Assembly: GCA_028641055.1 (NCBI GenBank)
Contig: CM054057.1
Coordinates: 331,048,482-331,112,481 of the forward strand
Reading direction: 5' to 3'
Source of the DNA: Alopecurus myosuroides
Lineage: Eukaryota > Streptophyta > Magnoliopsida > Poales > Poaceae
Length of the DNA: 64,000 nt
The translations under genes were made by a program, and so were the position numbers. Below the pieces are notes generated by a model. It did no database searches, was not told the origin of the DNA, and saw only the letters and a program-made list of their open reading frames with translations. Shown one piece after another: positions 33,426-46,672 of this stretch (position 1 is its first letter; each line of letters starts with the position of its first letter).

Positions 33426-34178
33426 ATGGAGACCTGGCTGCAACAAGCGTTAGCTGATTTTATCATTAATCATAAACTAGACTTTGTTGGTATACATGAG
33501 ACTAAAAGAAGGGTTTTCCCTGATCACTTTTTAAAATACATTGTTGGATCCTGTGATTTCTCTTGGCTTTCCCTACGCGCAAAAAATATTGCTGGTGGTA
33601 TTCTTGTAGGCTTTAAGAAGGATAGATTTGAGGTGCTTTGTCACACTTGCCTGGAGTTCTCTATCTCAGTTACAGTGAGAGATACCATTGAAAACTTCTC
33701 CTGGCAATTAGTTGTGGTTTATGGTACCGCCTATCAAGAAAAAAATTGAGTTCATTGCTGAACTTCATGATATTATGGAACATAGCACCCTCCCTACCTT
33801 GTTGGGAGGTGACTTCAATTTAGTTAGGGGAGTACATGAAAAAACAATGGTGTGGTTAATGTTAATCATACCATGTTATTCAATGACTGGATAAATAGGT
33901 GGGCCCTTTTGGAACTCAAACCATCTAATAGGAGCTATACTTAGTCCAATAATCAGGATAATCCTGTGATGGCTACTCTCGATAGAATTTTGGCTAGTAC
34001 TGATTGGGAAGCTAGGTTTTCACTCAGTTCTGTTAAGGCACCGCCTAAGCCAGTAAGTGACCATACACCCCTTCTTCTAGACTTTGGCTCTACTAGTTAC
34101 CTAGCACCCAACCTTTTTAGATTTGAAAAATGGTGGTTGAATTACCCTGATTTTTCAGACATGGTCCATTGGACCTAG
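33426..34178 (+). pseudogene. LINE ORF2 part 1: apurinic-type endonuclease
   Basis: Readable in three overlapping frames: DFVGIHETKR at about residue 20 (the catalytic Glu block), LGGDFNLVR (33807-33833), and SDHTPLLLDF (34056-34085), the terminal Asp-His catalytic pair. In intact elements it nicks target DNA to prime reverse transcription. A frameshift near 33745 and a stop near 33889 break it. The frame is then cut by element A at 34184. Confidence 0.85.
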
Positions 34179-34183
34179 AGTAC

Positions 34184-35808
34184 TGATACGTCATAAACGT
34201 ATACTTAATTTCTAATGTTCCATGTTGTTTTCATGCCTTATGCTACATGTTTTCCTTACATTTTATGCCATTTTTATCGATTTCCTGGGACTAACCTATT
34301 GACAAGATGCCACAGAGCCAGTTCTTGTTTTCTGCAGTTTTTAGTTTCAGAAAAGTTTTTCTACAAATATTCTCGGAATTGAAAAATTCAAAACCCAGAA
34401 GTCTTATAATTCTCGGAAGGTCCACGGAGTCTGGAGGAGACCCGGAGGGGGGCCACAGGGGAGCCACACCATAGGGCAGCACGCCCCTGGTTGCGCCATG
34501 GGGTGGTGTGGGCCCACTGGCCGCCCACCGACATCACCCTTACGTCTATTTATTCCCCCAAGGTGTAAACCCTAAAGATATCCACCTTTTCCACGAAAAG
34601 CACCCGAGGCCACCGTCATCGTCAACCCGAGATCGGGAGGGTTCTAGAGTTCTCCCCAGCACCCTTTCGGGAGGGGAAATCATCACCGGAGGGCTCTACA
34701 CCACCATGCCCGCCTCCGGAGTGATGCGTGAGTAGTTCATCTTTGGACTACGGGTCCATAGCAGTAGCGAGATGGTTGTTCTCTCCTCTTTATGCCTCAT
34801 GTTTAGATCTTGTGAGCAGCCCTACATGATCAAGATCATCTTATTGTAATGCCTAATGTTGTGTTTGCTGTGATCCGATGAATATTGAATGCTATGTATC
34901 TTGATTATCAATCTATCATGTTACTTTTATGTGTATGCTATTTATGATCTTGCATGCTCTTAGTTGTTAGTAGATGCTCTTTCCAAGTAGATGCTAGTGA
35001 TTCCAAGAGGGAGTATTTATGCTTGATAGTGGGTTCATGCCTCCTTTGCATCTGTGCTCGAGTGACAGAAACGTGACTGATGGAGGATGTGTTGTTGCCA
35101 TTAGGGAGAAAACAACCATGTTTACATTGTTTACATTACACACTTTGCTTACTACGATTATCTGTTGTTGCAACTTAATACCCAAGGATTGCTCGGATGA
35201 CATTTTGAGGGTTGATTATTAGTCATAGATGAAGTTGGATAACAGTTTATGTATCTTGTTGTAATGCCCGCATGAATCACATAGTAATCATCATGTCATG
35301 CATATGCACTACGGTGCAGCCTTTATATTTGTCAATTGCCCAGTTGTAATTTGTTTACCACACATGCTATCTATATGTCTTGGGAGAGACACCTCTAGTG
35401 AACTGTGGAACCTGGTACTTTTTCCTCATACTGATAATACAATCACTGCAATCTATGTTTTCATACTGTTGCTATTGTTTTACTACTGCCATCACTGTTC
35501 TCTTTCATCTACTGCAAAAATATATTATTTTCCACAAAAACGTTTAACCTCTTTGTGTTCAGCAAAATCGGTGAGATTGACAACCTCACTGCTTCGTTGG
35601 GGCAAAGTGATTGATTGTGTTGTGTAGGTTCCACGTTGTTTCTTAACCGGTAGTGCGCCCTGACACCTCAGCATCATCAATCTTCGTAAGTTGATTTTTT
35701 TCCTACTGGTCAATTCAACCTTGGTTTCTTACTGAGGGAAAACTTGTTGTTGTGCTCATCACACCTTCCTCTTGGGGTCTCCCAACGAGTGCAAGATCTA
35801 CACCATCA
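34184..35808 (+). repeat. 5' LTR of element A
   Basis: A TATA-like TCTATTTATTCCCCC near 34545 and the GGTGTAAACCCTAAAGATATC leader-like text precede a long AT-rich U5. It is almost colinear with 41029-42658. Small frames (34508-34735, 35019-35222, 35298-35627) are repeated in all LTR copies and are not genes. Confidence 0.9.
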
Positions 35809-35819
35809 AGACATTTTTC

Positions 35820-35837
35820 TGGCGCCGTTGCCGGGGA
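35820..35837 (+). other. Primer binding site of element A
   Basis: TGGCGCCGTTGCCGGGGA lies 12 bases after the LTR end. This is the sequence typical of Athila-lineage elements, attributed to tRNA-Asp. Confidence 0.8.
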
Positions 35838-36004
35838 GGAAGAGAAATTGTGCAAGGGGAGTCTCTCACTTCCAATCTCTTTACTTTGTTTTTGTTTTTC
35901 TTAATTTATTTTATTTTGTCTTGTTTGCTTCTCTTTATCAAAAAACACAAAAAAATAGTTCTTATTCTAGTTGTTGTTTTTATCCTGTTTTTAATCTTGC
36001 TAAA

Positions 36005-38397
36005 ATGAGTACCCCTGAGAACACTAAGTTGTGTGACTTCACTAGCACAAACAAAAATCATTTCATTAGCACACCTATTGCTCCACCTGCTCCTACTGCC
36101 GATTTTTATGAGATGAAGTTTGCCCTGTTAAATCGTTTTATGAGAGTGCAATTTTCTGTTGTTAGTACTGATGATGCTGCTGCCATCTTAATAATTTTGT
36201 TGAACTATGTGAGATGCAAAAATATAAATATGTAGATGGATATATTATTAAACTGAAATTGTTTACTTTCTCTTTGAGAGGACGAGCTAAAGAATGGTTG
36301 CTATCTTTGCCTAGAAATAGTATTGATTCTTGGACTAAATGTAAAGACGGTTTCATTTGAAAATATTATCCTCCTGCTAAGATTATATCTTTAAGAAGTA
36401 GCATTATGAATTTTAAGCAACTTGATAATGAGTATGTTGCTAACGCTTGGGAAAGAATGAAATATTTAGTAAAGAATTGTCCCACTAATGGACTGACTAC
36501 TTGGATGATCATCCAAACCTTTTATGCAGGTCTGAATTTTTGTTCAAGAAACCTTCTGGATTCAGCTGCTGGAGGAACCTTTATGTCCATGACTTTGGGG
36601 GCAACAACAAAGCTTCTTGATGATATGATGGTAAATTATTCTGAATGACACACTAAGAGAGCTACAACAGGTAAGAAGGTAAATTATGTTGAAGAAACCT
36701 CCTCTTTGAGTGATAGACTTGATGCTATTATGTCTATGCTTGTGAATGGCCTTTCTCCTATTGATCCAAACAATGTTCCTTTAGCCTCTTTGGTTGCTCA
36801 AGAAGAGCATGTTGATGTGAACTTCATTAAAAATAATAATTTCAACAAGAATGCTTATAGGAATAATTTTGGTAGCAACAATAATAGGCCATATCCCCCT
36901 AATAATAATAATAATGGTTATGTCAATTCTTATGGTAATTCCTACAAAAACAATAAAAGTGTACCCTCTGATCTTGAGAACATGCTTAAGAATTTTATTA
37001 GTACACAAACTGCTTTTAATAAATTTGTTGAGGAAAAGTTTGGCAAAATTGATGTTCTTGCTTCTAAAGTTGATAGCCTTGCTCTTTATGTTGATTTTCT
37101 GAAACTAAAGGTTATGCCTCATGATGTTAAATAAAGAAAAAGTTTTAATGCCATTCAAATTCGAATTGATGACAATATTAGGATGTTAGCTGAATTGCAT
37201 GCTAGATGGGAAAGAGAAGAAAAATAGCTAGAAAGAATAATAGAGCTAATGTTTGCACCATTACCACCACTAGCAAAACTGAAGCTTCTCATGCTAGTAA
37301 ACCTTCTACTATCATTGGTAAAGTAATTGGTGTTGGCAATACTCCCACTTCTGCTGTTAAACGTTCAAAACTGCCTCGAACTACTAAAACTGTTCCTGAT
37401 AAAAGTGCTGAAATTTTTAGAAACATGGGGGACAATAGTCCCATTACCTTTGATAAAAATGATCTTGACTTTGATGATTGCAACATAACTGAAGTGATTA
37501 AGTTCCTACAAAATCTTCCTAGTTTTCCTAATGCTAATAGTATGAATATGACTTTCACAAAACATATTACAAATTAGAGAAGATGAATTAAGATGTGAAG
37601 CCTCTATCCCTAGGAAGTTAGATGATGGTTGGGAACCCATCATTAAAATGAAGGTGAATGATTTTTATTGTAATGCTCTATGTGATCTTGGTGCTACTAT
37701 CTCTATTATGCCTAAGAAACTTTATGCTTGATTTGCCACCTTTGGAGCATTGTTATTTTTTTTGAAACGGAAAACCTGGCCTCTGCATCTAGTCGGTGCA
37801 CACAGCCCTTCATTGCACCAAGTCCATCTCAGCATACAGAATAACGGTTATTGCATCTCAACAAAAACAAATTGTGGCCACATAGACCAGCCAACGAAAA
37901 CAACACTAACATCGAAGAACTACACACAATGTAATCTTCTAGTGTGCAACCAGCCACCCTGGCTGAAGATAGCCCGTACGACCCCCAGCAGCCTGGTGCA
38001 TCCAGAATACAAACGTCCTCATTTCTCTTCTGGCAGGAGGAAGGAACACATGTGAATCCAATGTGTGGCCCGATGAACAACCTGCAAAAAATGACCAGCT
38101 TTCAAGTTGTTAAAAATCACATCATTTCTACAATTCCAAATTGCCCATAAGAATGTTTATTTGGATATTCGTCTTATTGATAATGTTAGAAAGAAACCTT
38201 TGGGGAGAGTTTATGATGTTATTATTATGGTTAATAATAACCTTGTCCCTGTTGATTTTTTTGTTATGAATATTGAATGCGATGCTTCTTGTCCAATTGT
38301 TTTGGGAAGACCTTTTCTTAGAACTTTTGTTGCTGTTATTGATATGACAGAGGGGAATATTAAATATCAAGTCCCACTCAAGAAAGGTATGTAACAC
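36005..38397 (+). pseudogene. gag-protease remnant of element A
   Basis: The frame starts MSTPENTKLCDFTST at 36005 and breaks by stop or frameshift near 36233, 36358, 36646 and 37132. Recognisable parts are a gag core (YVANAWERMKYLVKNCP, about 36430-36485), an Asn-rich linker (36830-36960), and a retropepsin-like end (LCDLGATISIMPKKLY at about 37679-37726). After the inserted LINE piece it continues YLDIRLIDN...CPIVLGRPFLRT (38158-38327). The protease active-site triad reads DLGA. Intact copies make the capsid and its protease. Confidence 0.75.
37758..38150 (-). mobile_element. 5'-truncated LINE fragment inside element A
   Basis: Read on minus, the piece ends in a poly-A (T run 37756-37763). 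It encodes the C-terminal LINE ORF2 block WAIWNCRNDVIFNN ... RATHWIHMCSFLLPEE with one internal stop. It splits the protease frame of element A. The flanks TGTTATT (left, about 37751) and TGTTTATT (right, 38155) look like an imperfect target duplication. About 390 bp, typical of abortive 5'-truncated insertions. Confidence 0.8.
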
Positions 38398-38400
38398 TTT

Positions 38401-41014
38401 CCTAGAAAGAGAATGAATTTGCCTTTTGATTCTATTATTCGGCCAAATTACAATTTGGATGCTTCTTCACTTGAAAACACTTGATTCCATTTTTTCGAGC
38501 CTAGCTAAAAGGCGTTAAAGAAAAGCACTTCTTAGGAGATAACCCATGGTTTTATTTTTGCTTTGTTTTTCTCTGTTTTATTTGAGTCAAGGTGTTGTAT
38601 ACTTCTGTAGAAACTCCTTTGTATCTTTATTTTCATGTGTTAGTTGTGCCAAGTAAAGTTTCTAGCGAAAGTTGGAGTTGGTTTTGGATTTTTGCGCAGA
38701 ACAGATTTCTGCTGTCCACCATAAAAACCGTATAATTCACAGAAAGAGCAAAATGACTTGAAATGTTTTTTGATTATTCCTCAGCTAATTCCAATTTTTT
38801 TCGTTCTTTATGTTTTTCGATCTCGGCAACTTAGGTTCCCTGAAAAAATTCGTCTTTACAGACTGTTCTGGTTTTGGCAGATTCTGCCATTTTTCTTGCA
38901 TTCGCTCTTTTACTATGTCGAGTGGATTTATTGGCTTCACGAAACATCAGTGGCTGTAGCTAATGTTTAATATTATCAATAGCACTTGTGCCCATGCAGA
39001 ACCCATAAATTTTTGATTGTGCACTAACCCTCTAATGCGAATTACTTTGAGTGTGGTGTGAAGGAAGTTTTCAAGGGTCAAGAGAAGAGGGTGATATAAT
39101 GTGATCAATAAGAGTGCAAGGTCAAATCTTGGGGATGCCCCTGTGGTTCATCCCAGAAAATCCTAAGAAGACTCAAGCGTCTAAGCTTGGGGATGCCCAA
39201 GGCATCCCCTTCTTCATCAACAATTTATCAGGTCACTTCTAGTGAAACTATATTTTTATTCGGTCACATCATATGAATTTTACTTGGAGCGTCTATTTGT
39301 TTTTCTTTTGTTTTCATTGCTGCAATAATATTGTTAGAACCTAGAATTATTTGTTTGGGAGAGGGACACACTCATCTTTTTCGTATGAATAGTCGTTATG
39401 CTCGTATTCTTAGTTTTTCTTTTAGTTGCTACAAATTTCCCTTTTAGCTCATGTTTTTCATGCATCTCTTATTTAGAGCTGTTAGTTTTAGTAGAGTTAT
39501 GTTATTACTCTCTTGCTTAGTTTCTGTATCTCTTGGAGAGTTTTTGTTTAGTATAAAATGTTCGGTGTTGGAAAGCAGTCGTACAGTTTTCGTGATTTAT
39601 AACGATGCAAATAGAAGCTCGTATAGACCGTGGCTAGACTTTTTCATGTCATGCTAGATGTTACTTTAATTCTAAGCCTAGTGGTTAGTTTTTTAGCATG
39701 ACTTGTCTCAAATAGCTGAGAGTGTTTAATGTGCCTTTGAAAGAATCATGAGTTGTTGTTGTCATATTGAGCATAAATTTGTGGTGTTCTCCTTTGAATG
39801 TTTTATTTGGTTGACTTGGCACATGCTTACACCATGTTTATGACTACAAACCAGACACTTATAGCCTCTATGATCATTTAGTTTTTGAACTTGTAATACC
39901 CTTTATGCTTTGATTAATGATGTTTTTGTCTCTATGCATGATTATGGCCATTATTGCTCTCTTGATTTGTCGCTCCCAGTCTTTTGCTAGCCTCCACCTG
40001 TACTGAGTATGAGATCTACTCGTGCATCTAACTGCCAAAAATCAAAGCTTGCCAAATGTGTCCACCGTACCTACCTACATGTGGTATTTAACCGCGACTC
40101 CAAAGTAAATTTCTCATGTGTTACCTTTAAAACCTTCAAAATTACTCATGTTTTGTGCTCCTGTTTTAGCTCATGAGGACATGAATAGAGAATCTTTATC
40201 TCACTTGTTGATTGGACTTTCACACCCTGGACTAGTGGCTTCATCCGCTTATCCAATTGCTAGAAGAGCTGGCAGCAGGGTGCCCAGCCCCAAACTTAAT
40301 ACAACGAATTCTCTTCACTATTTCCCCCCCCCCTGATTTATCAGTCAAAGCATAATTGTGTAAACAAAAGAGAAAGAGGGATGACATTCTACCCAGATGC
40401 GTCCTTCTATAGGAGTCGCTCTTGTAAAGTCTAGTTGGCTTGGGGACGTACTGTATTTTCTGTTTACCATTCATTAACATAAGCATACACCTCTCTAAAA
40501 AATGTTTTCAATACCTCTGTTTAACAAGATAAAGAGCTCTAGCACATGAGTGATCCCTGCTTTACTCTGCGAAGGGACTTTCTTTTACTTTTATGTTGAG
40601 TCTCCATCTTCTAACTTTATGCACAATTGAGAGAGCATAGTTGCCATTCTGAGTTTAATGTGCATTTGTTCCAGTAACATTATTAATTGATTCATGCTGT
40701 GTTATTTATGTTTTTCCCCACTCTTAAGGACAAGCAAAATATCACTTTGCTACATTTTATCTATGCTTGAAACAAACGTATAACTTTCGAGTGCATTATT
40801 ATTCATGATCTTGTATTTGTGTTACTTTTCATGATGCAAGGTGATTGCTATGTTTCATTGTTAAAATTATATCTATCATGCTTGTGTTTAAAGTATTATG
40901 ATCTCAGCTGTACTTATGCTTTTACAATTTAGATGATCAAGTTTATGTTGGTAGCATGTCACCTCAGAAATTATTTGTTTTTATCGTTTACCTACTCGAG
41001 GACGAGTAGGAACT
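38401..41014 (+). other. 3' non-coding spacer of element A
   Basis: 2.6 kb with no RT, RNase H or integrase similarity and only chance frames. The last 750 bp match window positions 1-798. The string CTTGGGGATGCCC occurs at about 39128 and 39187, ahead of the real polypurine tract. Confidence 0.8.
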
Positions 41015-41028
41015 AAGCTTGGGGATGT
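41015..41028 (+). other. Polypurine tract of element A
   Basis: AAGCTTGGGGATGT abuts the 3' LTR start at 41029, as in the sibling element at 784-798. Confidence 0.8.
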
Positions 41029-42658
41029 TGATACGTCATAAACTTATCCTTAATTTCTGATGTTCCATGTTGTTTGCATGCCTTATGCTACATGTTTTCC
41101 TTACATTTTATGCCATTTTTATCGATTTCCTGGGACTAACCTATTGACAAGATGCCACAGAGCCAGTTCATGTTTTATGTTGTTTTTAGTTTCAGAAAAG
41201 TTGTTATGGAAATATTCCCAGAATTGGAAAATTCTAAGCCGAGAAGTCTTAGAATTCCTGGAAGGTCCACGGAGTCTAGAGAAGACCCGGAGGGGGGCCA
41301 CAGGGGAGCCACACAATAGGGCGGCGCGCCCCCAGGCCGCGCCATGGGGTGGTGTGGGCCCCTTGGCCACCCACCGACATCGCCCTTTTTCCTATTTATT
41401 CCCCCCGAGGCGTAAACCCTAAAGATATCGACCTTTTCCACGAAAACACCCGAGGCGGCCTGTCATCGTCAACTCGGGATCGGGAGGGTTCTGGAGTTCT
41501 CCCCGGCACCCTTCCAGGAGGAGAAATCATCACCGAAGGGCTCTACACCAACATGCCCGCCTTCGGAATGATGTGTGAGTAGTTCATATTTGGACTAAGG
41601 GTCCATAGAAGTAGCCATATGGTTGTTCTCTCCTCTTTATGCCTCACGTTTTGATCTTGTGAGCTGCCCTACATGATCAAGATCATCTTATTGTAATGCC
41701 TCATGTTGTGTTTGCTGGGATCCGATGAATATTGTATGCTATGTCTCTTGATTATCAATCTATCATGTTCTTTTCATGTGTATGTTATTTATGATCTTGC
41801 ATGCTCTCTGTTGTTAGTAGATGCTCTGGCCAAGTAGATGCTAGTGACTCCAAGAGGGAGTATTTATGCTCGATAGTGGGTTCATGCCTCCTTTGCATCT
41901 GTGCTCGAGTGACAGAAACGTGACGAATGGAGGATGTGTTGTTGCCATTAGGGAGAAAACAACGATGTTTACATTGTTTACATTACACACTTTGCTTACT
42001 GCGATTATCTGTTGCTTGCAACTTAATACCCAAGGATTGCTCGGATGACATTCTGAGGGTGGATTATTAGTCGTAGATGCAGTCGGATAACGGTCTATGT
42101 ATCTTGTTGTAATGCCCGCATGAATAATATAGTAATCATCATGTCATGCATATGCACTACGATGCAACTTTTATATCTGTCAATTGCCCAGCTGTAATTT
42201 GTTTACCACACATGCTATCTATCTATCTTGGGAGATACACCTCAAGTGAACTGTGGACCCTGGTCCTTTTTCCTCATACCGATAATACAATCACTACAAT
42301 CTATGTTTTCATACAGCTGCTACTGTTTTACTACTACCATCACTATTCTCTTTCATCTACCGCAAACAAATATTATTTTTCACACGGTACGTTTAACCTC
42401 TTTGTGTTCAGCAAAACCGGTGAGATTGACAACCTCACTACTTTGTTGGGGCAAAGTGATTGATTGTGTTGTGTAGGTTCCATGTTGCTTCTGAACCGGT
42501 AGTGCGCCCTGCCACCTCAGCTGCATCAACCTTCGAAGGTTGCTTCTTTCTCCTACTAGTCGATTCGACCTTGGTTTCTTACTAAGGGAAAACTTGCTGC
42601 TGTGCTCATCACACCTTCCTCTTGTGGTCTCCCAACGAGTGCAAGATCTTCACCATCA
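41029..42658 (+). repeat. 3' LTR of element A
   Basis: It is the copy of 34184-35808 with few differences, ends CACCATCA and is followed by target duplication AGTAC. The high similarity of the pair suggests a younger insertion than element C or B. Confidence 0.9.
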
Positions 42659-42663
42659 AGTAC

Positions 42664-45180
42664 CCCTTGCAATTTCTCAAACCGTGTTGATAGATGTCAA
42701 TTCAAATTAAGGTTGTTAAGGAGACATTGTAAAGGCTGGAGCATCAATGTTGATGCTGCCAACAGGAAGGCTAAGGAAGACCTGGCCCAAGAATTCGATA
42801 TCCTTGATACCTTTTCTGAATCTTGTCTTCTCTCTGGAGATGAGAACATCAGACTTACACAAATTAGGATTGATCTGGATAAAATTCTGAAAGCTCAAGA
42901 AACCAAAGCTAGGCAAAGGTCTAGCGATAGATATGTTAAGGAAGGGGACAGGAATACTGCATATTTTCATGCTATTGCTAATCAGAGAAGGAGGACAAAC
43001 ATATTGTTGTTTTAGATGGTCCTTCAGGACCAGTAGAAAGTACTTCTTATATGCTTAAGGTTGCATTGGACTTTTATAAAAAAATGTTTGTTGCTGAACC
43101 TAAAGCTAACATCTCTCTGGGTCCTGACTTTTGGGACCCAGGAGATCTTGTAACAGCTGAGGAGTATGATCTCCCGCAAAAACCTTTCTCTGTTGAGGAG
43201 ATTAAGGATGTAATCTTTAGCTCTTATGCTACTGGTGCTCTTGTCCAGATGGGTTCTCTTTCCTTTGTTATCAGAAGTTTTGGGACTTGATTAAAAATGA
43301 TTTCATGGCCCTAGTTAAATACTTTGAGTTGGGTAAACTGTCTGTTGCCAGACTTAATTATGCTATTGTTACCCTCATCCCAAAAGAACATGATGCCAGG
43401 GACTTGAAGAAATTTAGGCCAATTAGCTTGGGTAATTGTAGCCTAAAATTATTTCTAAAGCCCTTAACAACAGACTTTCTTTGGTGGGTAGTAGGCCTAT
43501 TTGAAATAATCAAACTGCCTTCATCAAAGGAAGGTTTATTCTTGAGAGTGTGGTGTCTGCTCAGGAACTAATCCATGCTTCCCACTCTCGAGGGGATCCT
43601 GCTTTAGTCCTGAAAATAGACTATGAGAAAGCTTATGATCGAGTCAATTGGGACTTCTTGGATGGCATGCTCCAAGCCAGGGGTTTTGGTCCTGCTGTTA
43701 GGGCTTGGATAAAATCCCTCCTGGTTGGTGGGTCCTTGTGTATCAGAGTTAATGATGAAAATAGCCCCTACTTTAAGGTAGGTAAAGGCCTAAAGAAAGG
43801 AGACCCTAGATCTCCTATTATTTTTAATTTTGTTGTTTATGTCTTCTCTAAAATGCTTTTTAAAGCAGCTAATTCAGGCCTAATCCATGGGTTGCTTCCT
43901 CAAGTTTTCCCTGGAGGTGTCATCAGTCTCCAATATGCTGATGACACCATCTTGTTCCTTGATGCCAAGATTGAATATTTTAGGAATTTAAAATGGCTTC
44001 TTGCCTGCTATGAGAGCATGTTAGGTATGAAAATCAATTATCACAAGACTGACATTATGGGGATCCATGTAGAAGGGGAGGAGATGAATGTGTTTGCTCA
44101 GGTTTTCTGCTACAAAATCCCTGGCTTCGTTTGTAAGTACTTAGGTGCCCCATTCACTTCTCTAAGCTTAGGAGGGAGGATCTCAACCTGTCATTGACAA
44201 AACTTTTAAGAGGTTTTCTGGTTGGAGAGGGAAACTTCCGAATTATTAGAGCAGGCTTTTTCTACTAAAATCTTGTATTGCTAGTATTCCCATCTACCTT
44301 ATGTCTGTCATCAAGTTCCCTAAATGGGCTATTGCTACCATTAACTCCCAAATGTCTCACTTCTTATGGAGTGATCAGATGGAAATAAAAAGTACCACTT
44401 GGCTAACTAGGACTTGGTGACTTTGAAGAAAGAATTTGGGGGCTTAGGGGTCAGAACCTAGGGGATTTCATCTGCCCGCTGGCCTCCTAGATTAACAGAT
44501 ACCATGAGGATGAGAACAAAGTTTGGAAAGAATTGTTTATTTCAGATACAATCCCAATCCAAACATTTTCTCCTCTGTCTCCACTGTGTGCTCTCCCTTT
44601 TGGAAGAGGGTCATGTGGGATGCTAGAGTAGCTAAATGTGGATTCAAATGGAAAATTTGTAATGGCCAGAAGGTTAAATTCTAGAGTGATGTCTGGATAG
44701 GTAACTGTAGTCTAGCTGTTTTCTATTGGAATTTGTTTGAATTTCCAGTGAGCAAGATATAACAGTGGCTCAAGATTATCAGGGGGAGCTTAGACTCACC
44801 TTCAGGAGAAATGTGTCCCAAGAAACTTGGCTTCAGTGGGAGGAGTTATGCCAACTAGTGTACACCATCAGTATTTCAGAGGAGATAGATCAACCAGTTT
44901 GGATGTGTGAATCATCTGGAAATTACAGTGCTAGATCTTTCTATGCTATTTTAATAATTGTGGGATTACCCCTGTCCATACCCCTGCTATCTGGAGTGTG
45001 AAGGTCCCATCAAGGCTGCATATCTTCCTCTGGCTCTTGGCAAACAATAGGATTCTGACTAGAGATAATTTGGCTAAACATAGGTTTGTTCCTGACATGT
45101 CTTGTCTTTCTGCTCTGAAGCTGAAACAAGCCATCATCTCTTCTTCGAGTGCTTTGTAGCTAAGCTCGTATGGGAAGTCG
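42664..45180 (+). pseudogene. LINE ORF2 part 2: reverse transcriptase and zinc-finger tail
   Basis: It continues the frame cut at 34183. A linker (RYVKEGDRNTAYFHAIANQR, about 42930-42990) precedes RT blocks: RPISLGNC (43419-43442), KIDYEKAYDRVNWDFL (43613-43660), KKGDPRSP (43795-43818), and the catalytic YADD box (43934-43945). A zf-RVT-like region follows (PSRLHIFLWLLANNRILTRDN, about 45008-45070). Frameshifts or stops occur near 43015, 43290, 43570, 44197 and 45001. It copied LINE RNA at the nicked target in intact relatives. Confidence 0.85.
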
Positions 45181-45798
45181 TTTCTGATCAGCTGGGAGTT
45201 TCAGTTGGGCACAACTTTGAGTCTATTGCTAGATAGTGGATTAGTGAAAAGAAAAATTCTAATATCAATGTTGTGTGCACTGCTGCACTTTGGTCAATTT
45301 GGAAACTCCGTAATGATATGTGTTTTCAGGGAAAATGTTGGCCAGGTGTTCAGGACATTTGGTGAAGGATGGTCCAAGAACTATGATCTGGAAGGTTTTG
45401 GCAAGCGACAACGTCTCGATCTTGCTGGATCAGAACATTCTAAGCTGAACAAGCAGCAAGGCAGCTTTTGCAGATCGCCTAGCGTTGATTCCCCGCTCAT
45501 GTAAGACGCATGAGTTATCCTTAGCGCAGAACATGCCTAGGAGGAGACCTGTCAGATGCTACTCGCCAAGTTCCTGATGAAGCGTTGATCCCTCCAGTCC
45601 TTTGGCATTGTGTTTCTTCAGTGTTCCCGCGTCCTTCCTTTCCTGTTGCATTAGACTTTGGGTTCCTCGTAGTAGGTTGCTTTTGGTTTCTAGCTCGCAC
45701 GAGTTTGTGGAGCTCGAGTGCTATTAAAACTATCTGTAAACCTGCTCGTGGTTGATTTCAATGAAATCGGGGGAGTGCCCCTTTAAGTCTAAAAAAAA
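45181..45798 (+). other. LINE 3' end and A tail
   Basis: ORF2 remnants fade after about 45500. The 3' untranslated region ends AATGAAATCGGGGGAGTGCC and a short A run at 45791-45798, where the LTR of element B resumes. Confidence 0.75.
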
Positions 45799-46658
45799 CT
45801 ACTAATTTCAATGGGACAACAGATCGCACTCAAAATTTGGTAGCAACTCTCCAGATCGCAACAAAGTGGAGAAGGAGAATTCCTGATCGCAACAAAGAGA
45901 AACTAGATAATAGATAAAAGTTCACAACAGTTCAATCTAGCGTTTTGATTAAAGGTGGTCTAACCTTTCTAAAACCCTAAGAGGTATTTAAGAGGTAGGG
46001 TAGCCACCCCAACTAGCCTGGACGTCCAAAACTCGGACTCAACTCAGCTTGGACTCAAACTGGATACAAACCGGCCAGAAAACTTGTTCGATCGCGTCAG
46101 GCTCGCAGGCCCGTGGGTCTTTGGTCAGTACTACCGGACGCGTGCGGTAGTACCGTTGTACTAGTACCGGGTGGGTCTGGTACTACCAATATTATTAAAG
46201 ATGTACTGTACTCTGGGGATCGATGACCCGGTACTACTGGACGGGATGTTTGGTACTACCGTCCATTCCAGAAGGTATGGGAATCGGCGTTCGCTGATGT
46301 CGGTACTTCCGGGCGGGGTCCAGTACTACCGCCCGGCCTTTCCTTCTCTCCTTGTGCACCTGCCTCCCGCTCCTCCCTCGCGCACTCGCGACTTGTGTAG
46401 CTAGTCCTTGTTTCTGCTGTTCTCCTCCTCCAATGCTTGTGTTATCAATAAACCCGATCATATATAAGTGCAATGATTTAGATAGTATAAAATTTTCATT
46501 AACACAAACATCATATTCAACTAAGAGTGAGGTCACCTATTGTTCTAATACTTAGCACGACCTCTTGTCATTCCTCCAGTCCTCACTTCATTGGGCTTAT
46601 CCTAGGCAGCAACATCCTCAATAGGAAAAGATGGTAAAGGACTAGGGATGTTCTCATA
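45799..46658 (-). repeat. Proximal part of the 3' LTR of element B
   Basis: It aligns with about 54441-55300, including the GGTACTACCG-rich block (46130-46340) and the coding-like text around 46380-46560. The LTR start on minus reads TTATGAGAAC instead of TGATGAGGAC, so the terminal dinucleotide is mutated. Confidence 0.85.
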
Positions 46659-46659
46659 A

Positions 46660-46672
46660 TCCTCCCCCCTTG
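46660..46672 (-). other. Polypurine tract of element B
   Basis: Minus strand AAGGGGGGAGGA immediately precedes the 3' LTR. Confidence 0.7.

Larger units (their letters stand above)
34184..42658 (+). mobile_element. Complete non-autonomous Athila-like retrotransposon A
   Basis: LTRs 34184-35808 (1625 bp) and 41029-42658 (1630 bp) both run TGATACGTCATAAAC...CACCATCA. The 5-bp target duplication AGTAC is perfect at 34179-34183 and 42659-42663. The primer site TGGCGCCGTTGCCGGGGA at 35820 is the Athila type. The 5.2-kb interior has gag and protease remnants but no RT, RNase H or integrase, so it depended on a relative for movement. It sits in the LINE's ORF2, which resumes right after it. Confidence 0.93.
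30421..45798 (+). mobile_element. L1-type LINE (non-LTR retrotransposon), interrupted twice
   Basis: A gag-like ORF1 with a zinc knuckle, an ORF2 with endonuclease, reverse transcriptase and a C-terminal zinc-finger region, and a short A tail (45791-45798) after AATGAAATCGGGGGAGTGCC identify a plant L1-clade element. It lies in the 3' LTR of element B. Inside it are an LTR-element fragment (31705-32477) and complete element A (34184-42658). Removing both leaves about 6.1 kb, normal for a full-length plant L1. Clear long target duplications were not found. Several stops and frameshifts make it inactive. Confidence 0.88.

Noticed and set aside
43051..44197. Reverse transcriptase frames considered as a host gene
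   Set aside because: YADD, zf-RVT tail and A tail show a LINE; the frames are broken several times.
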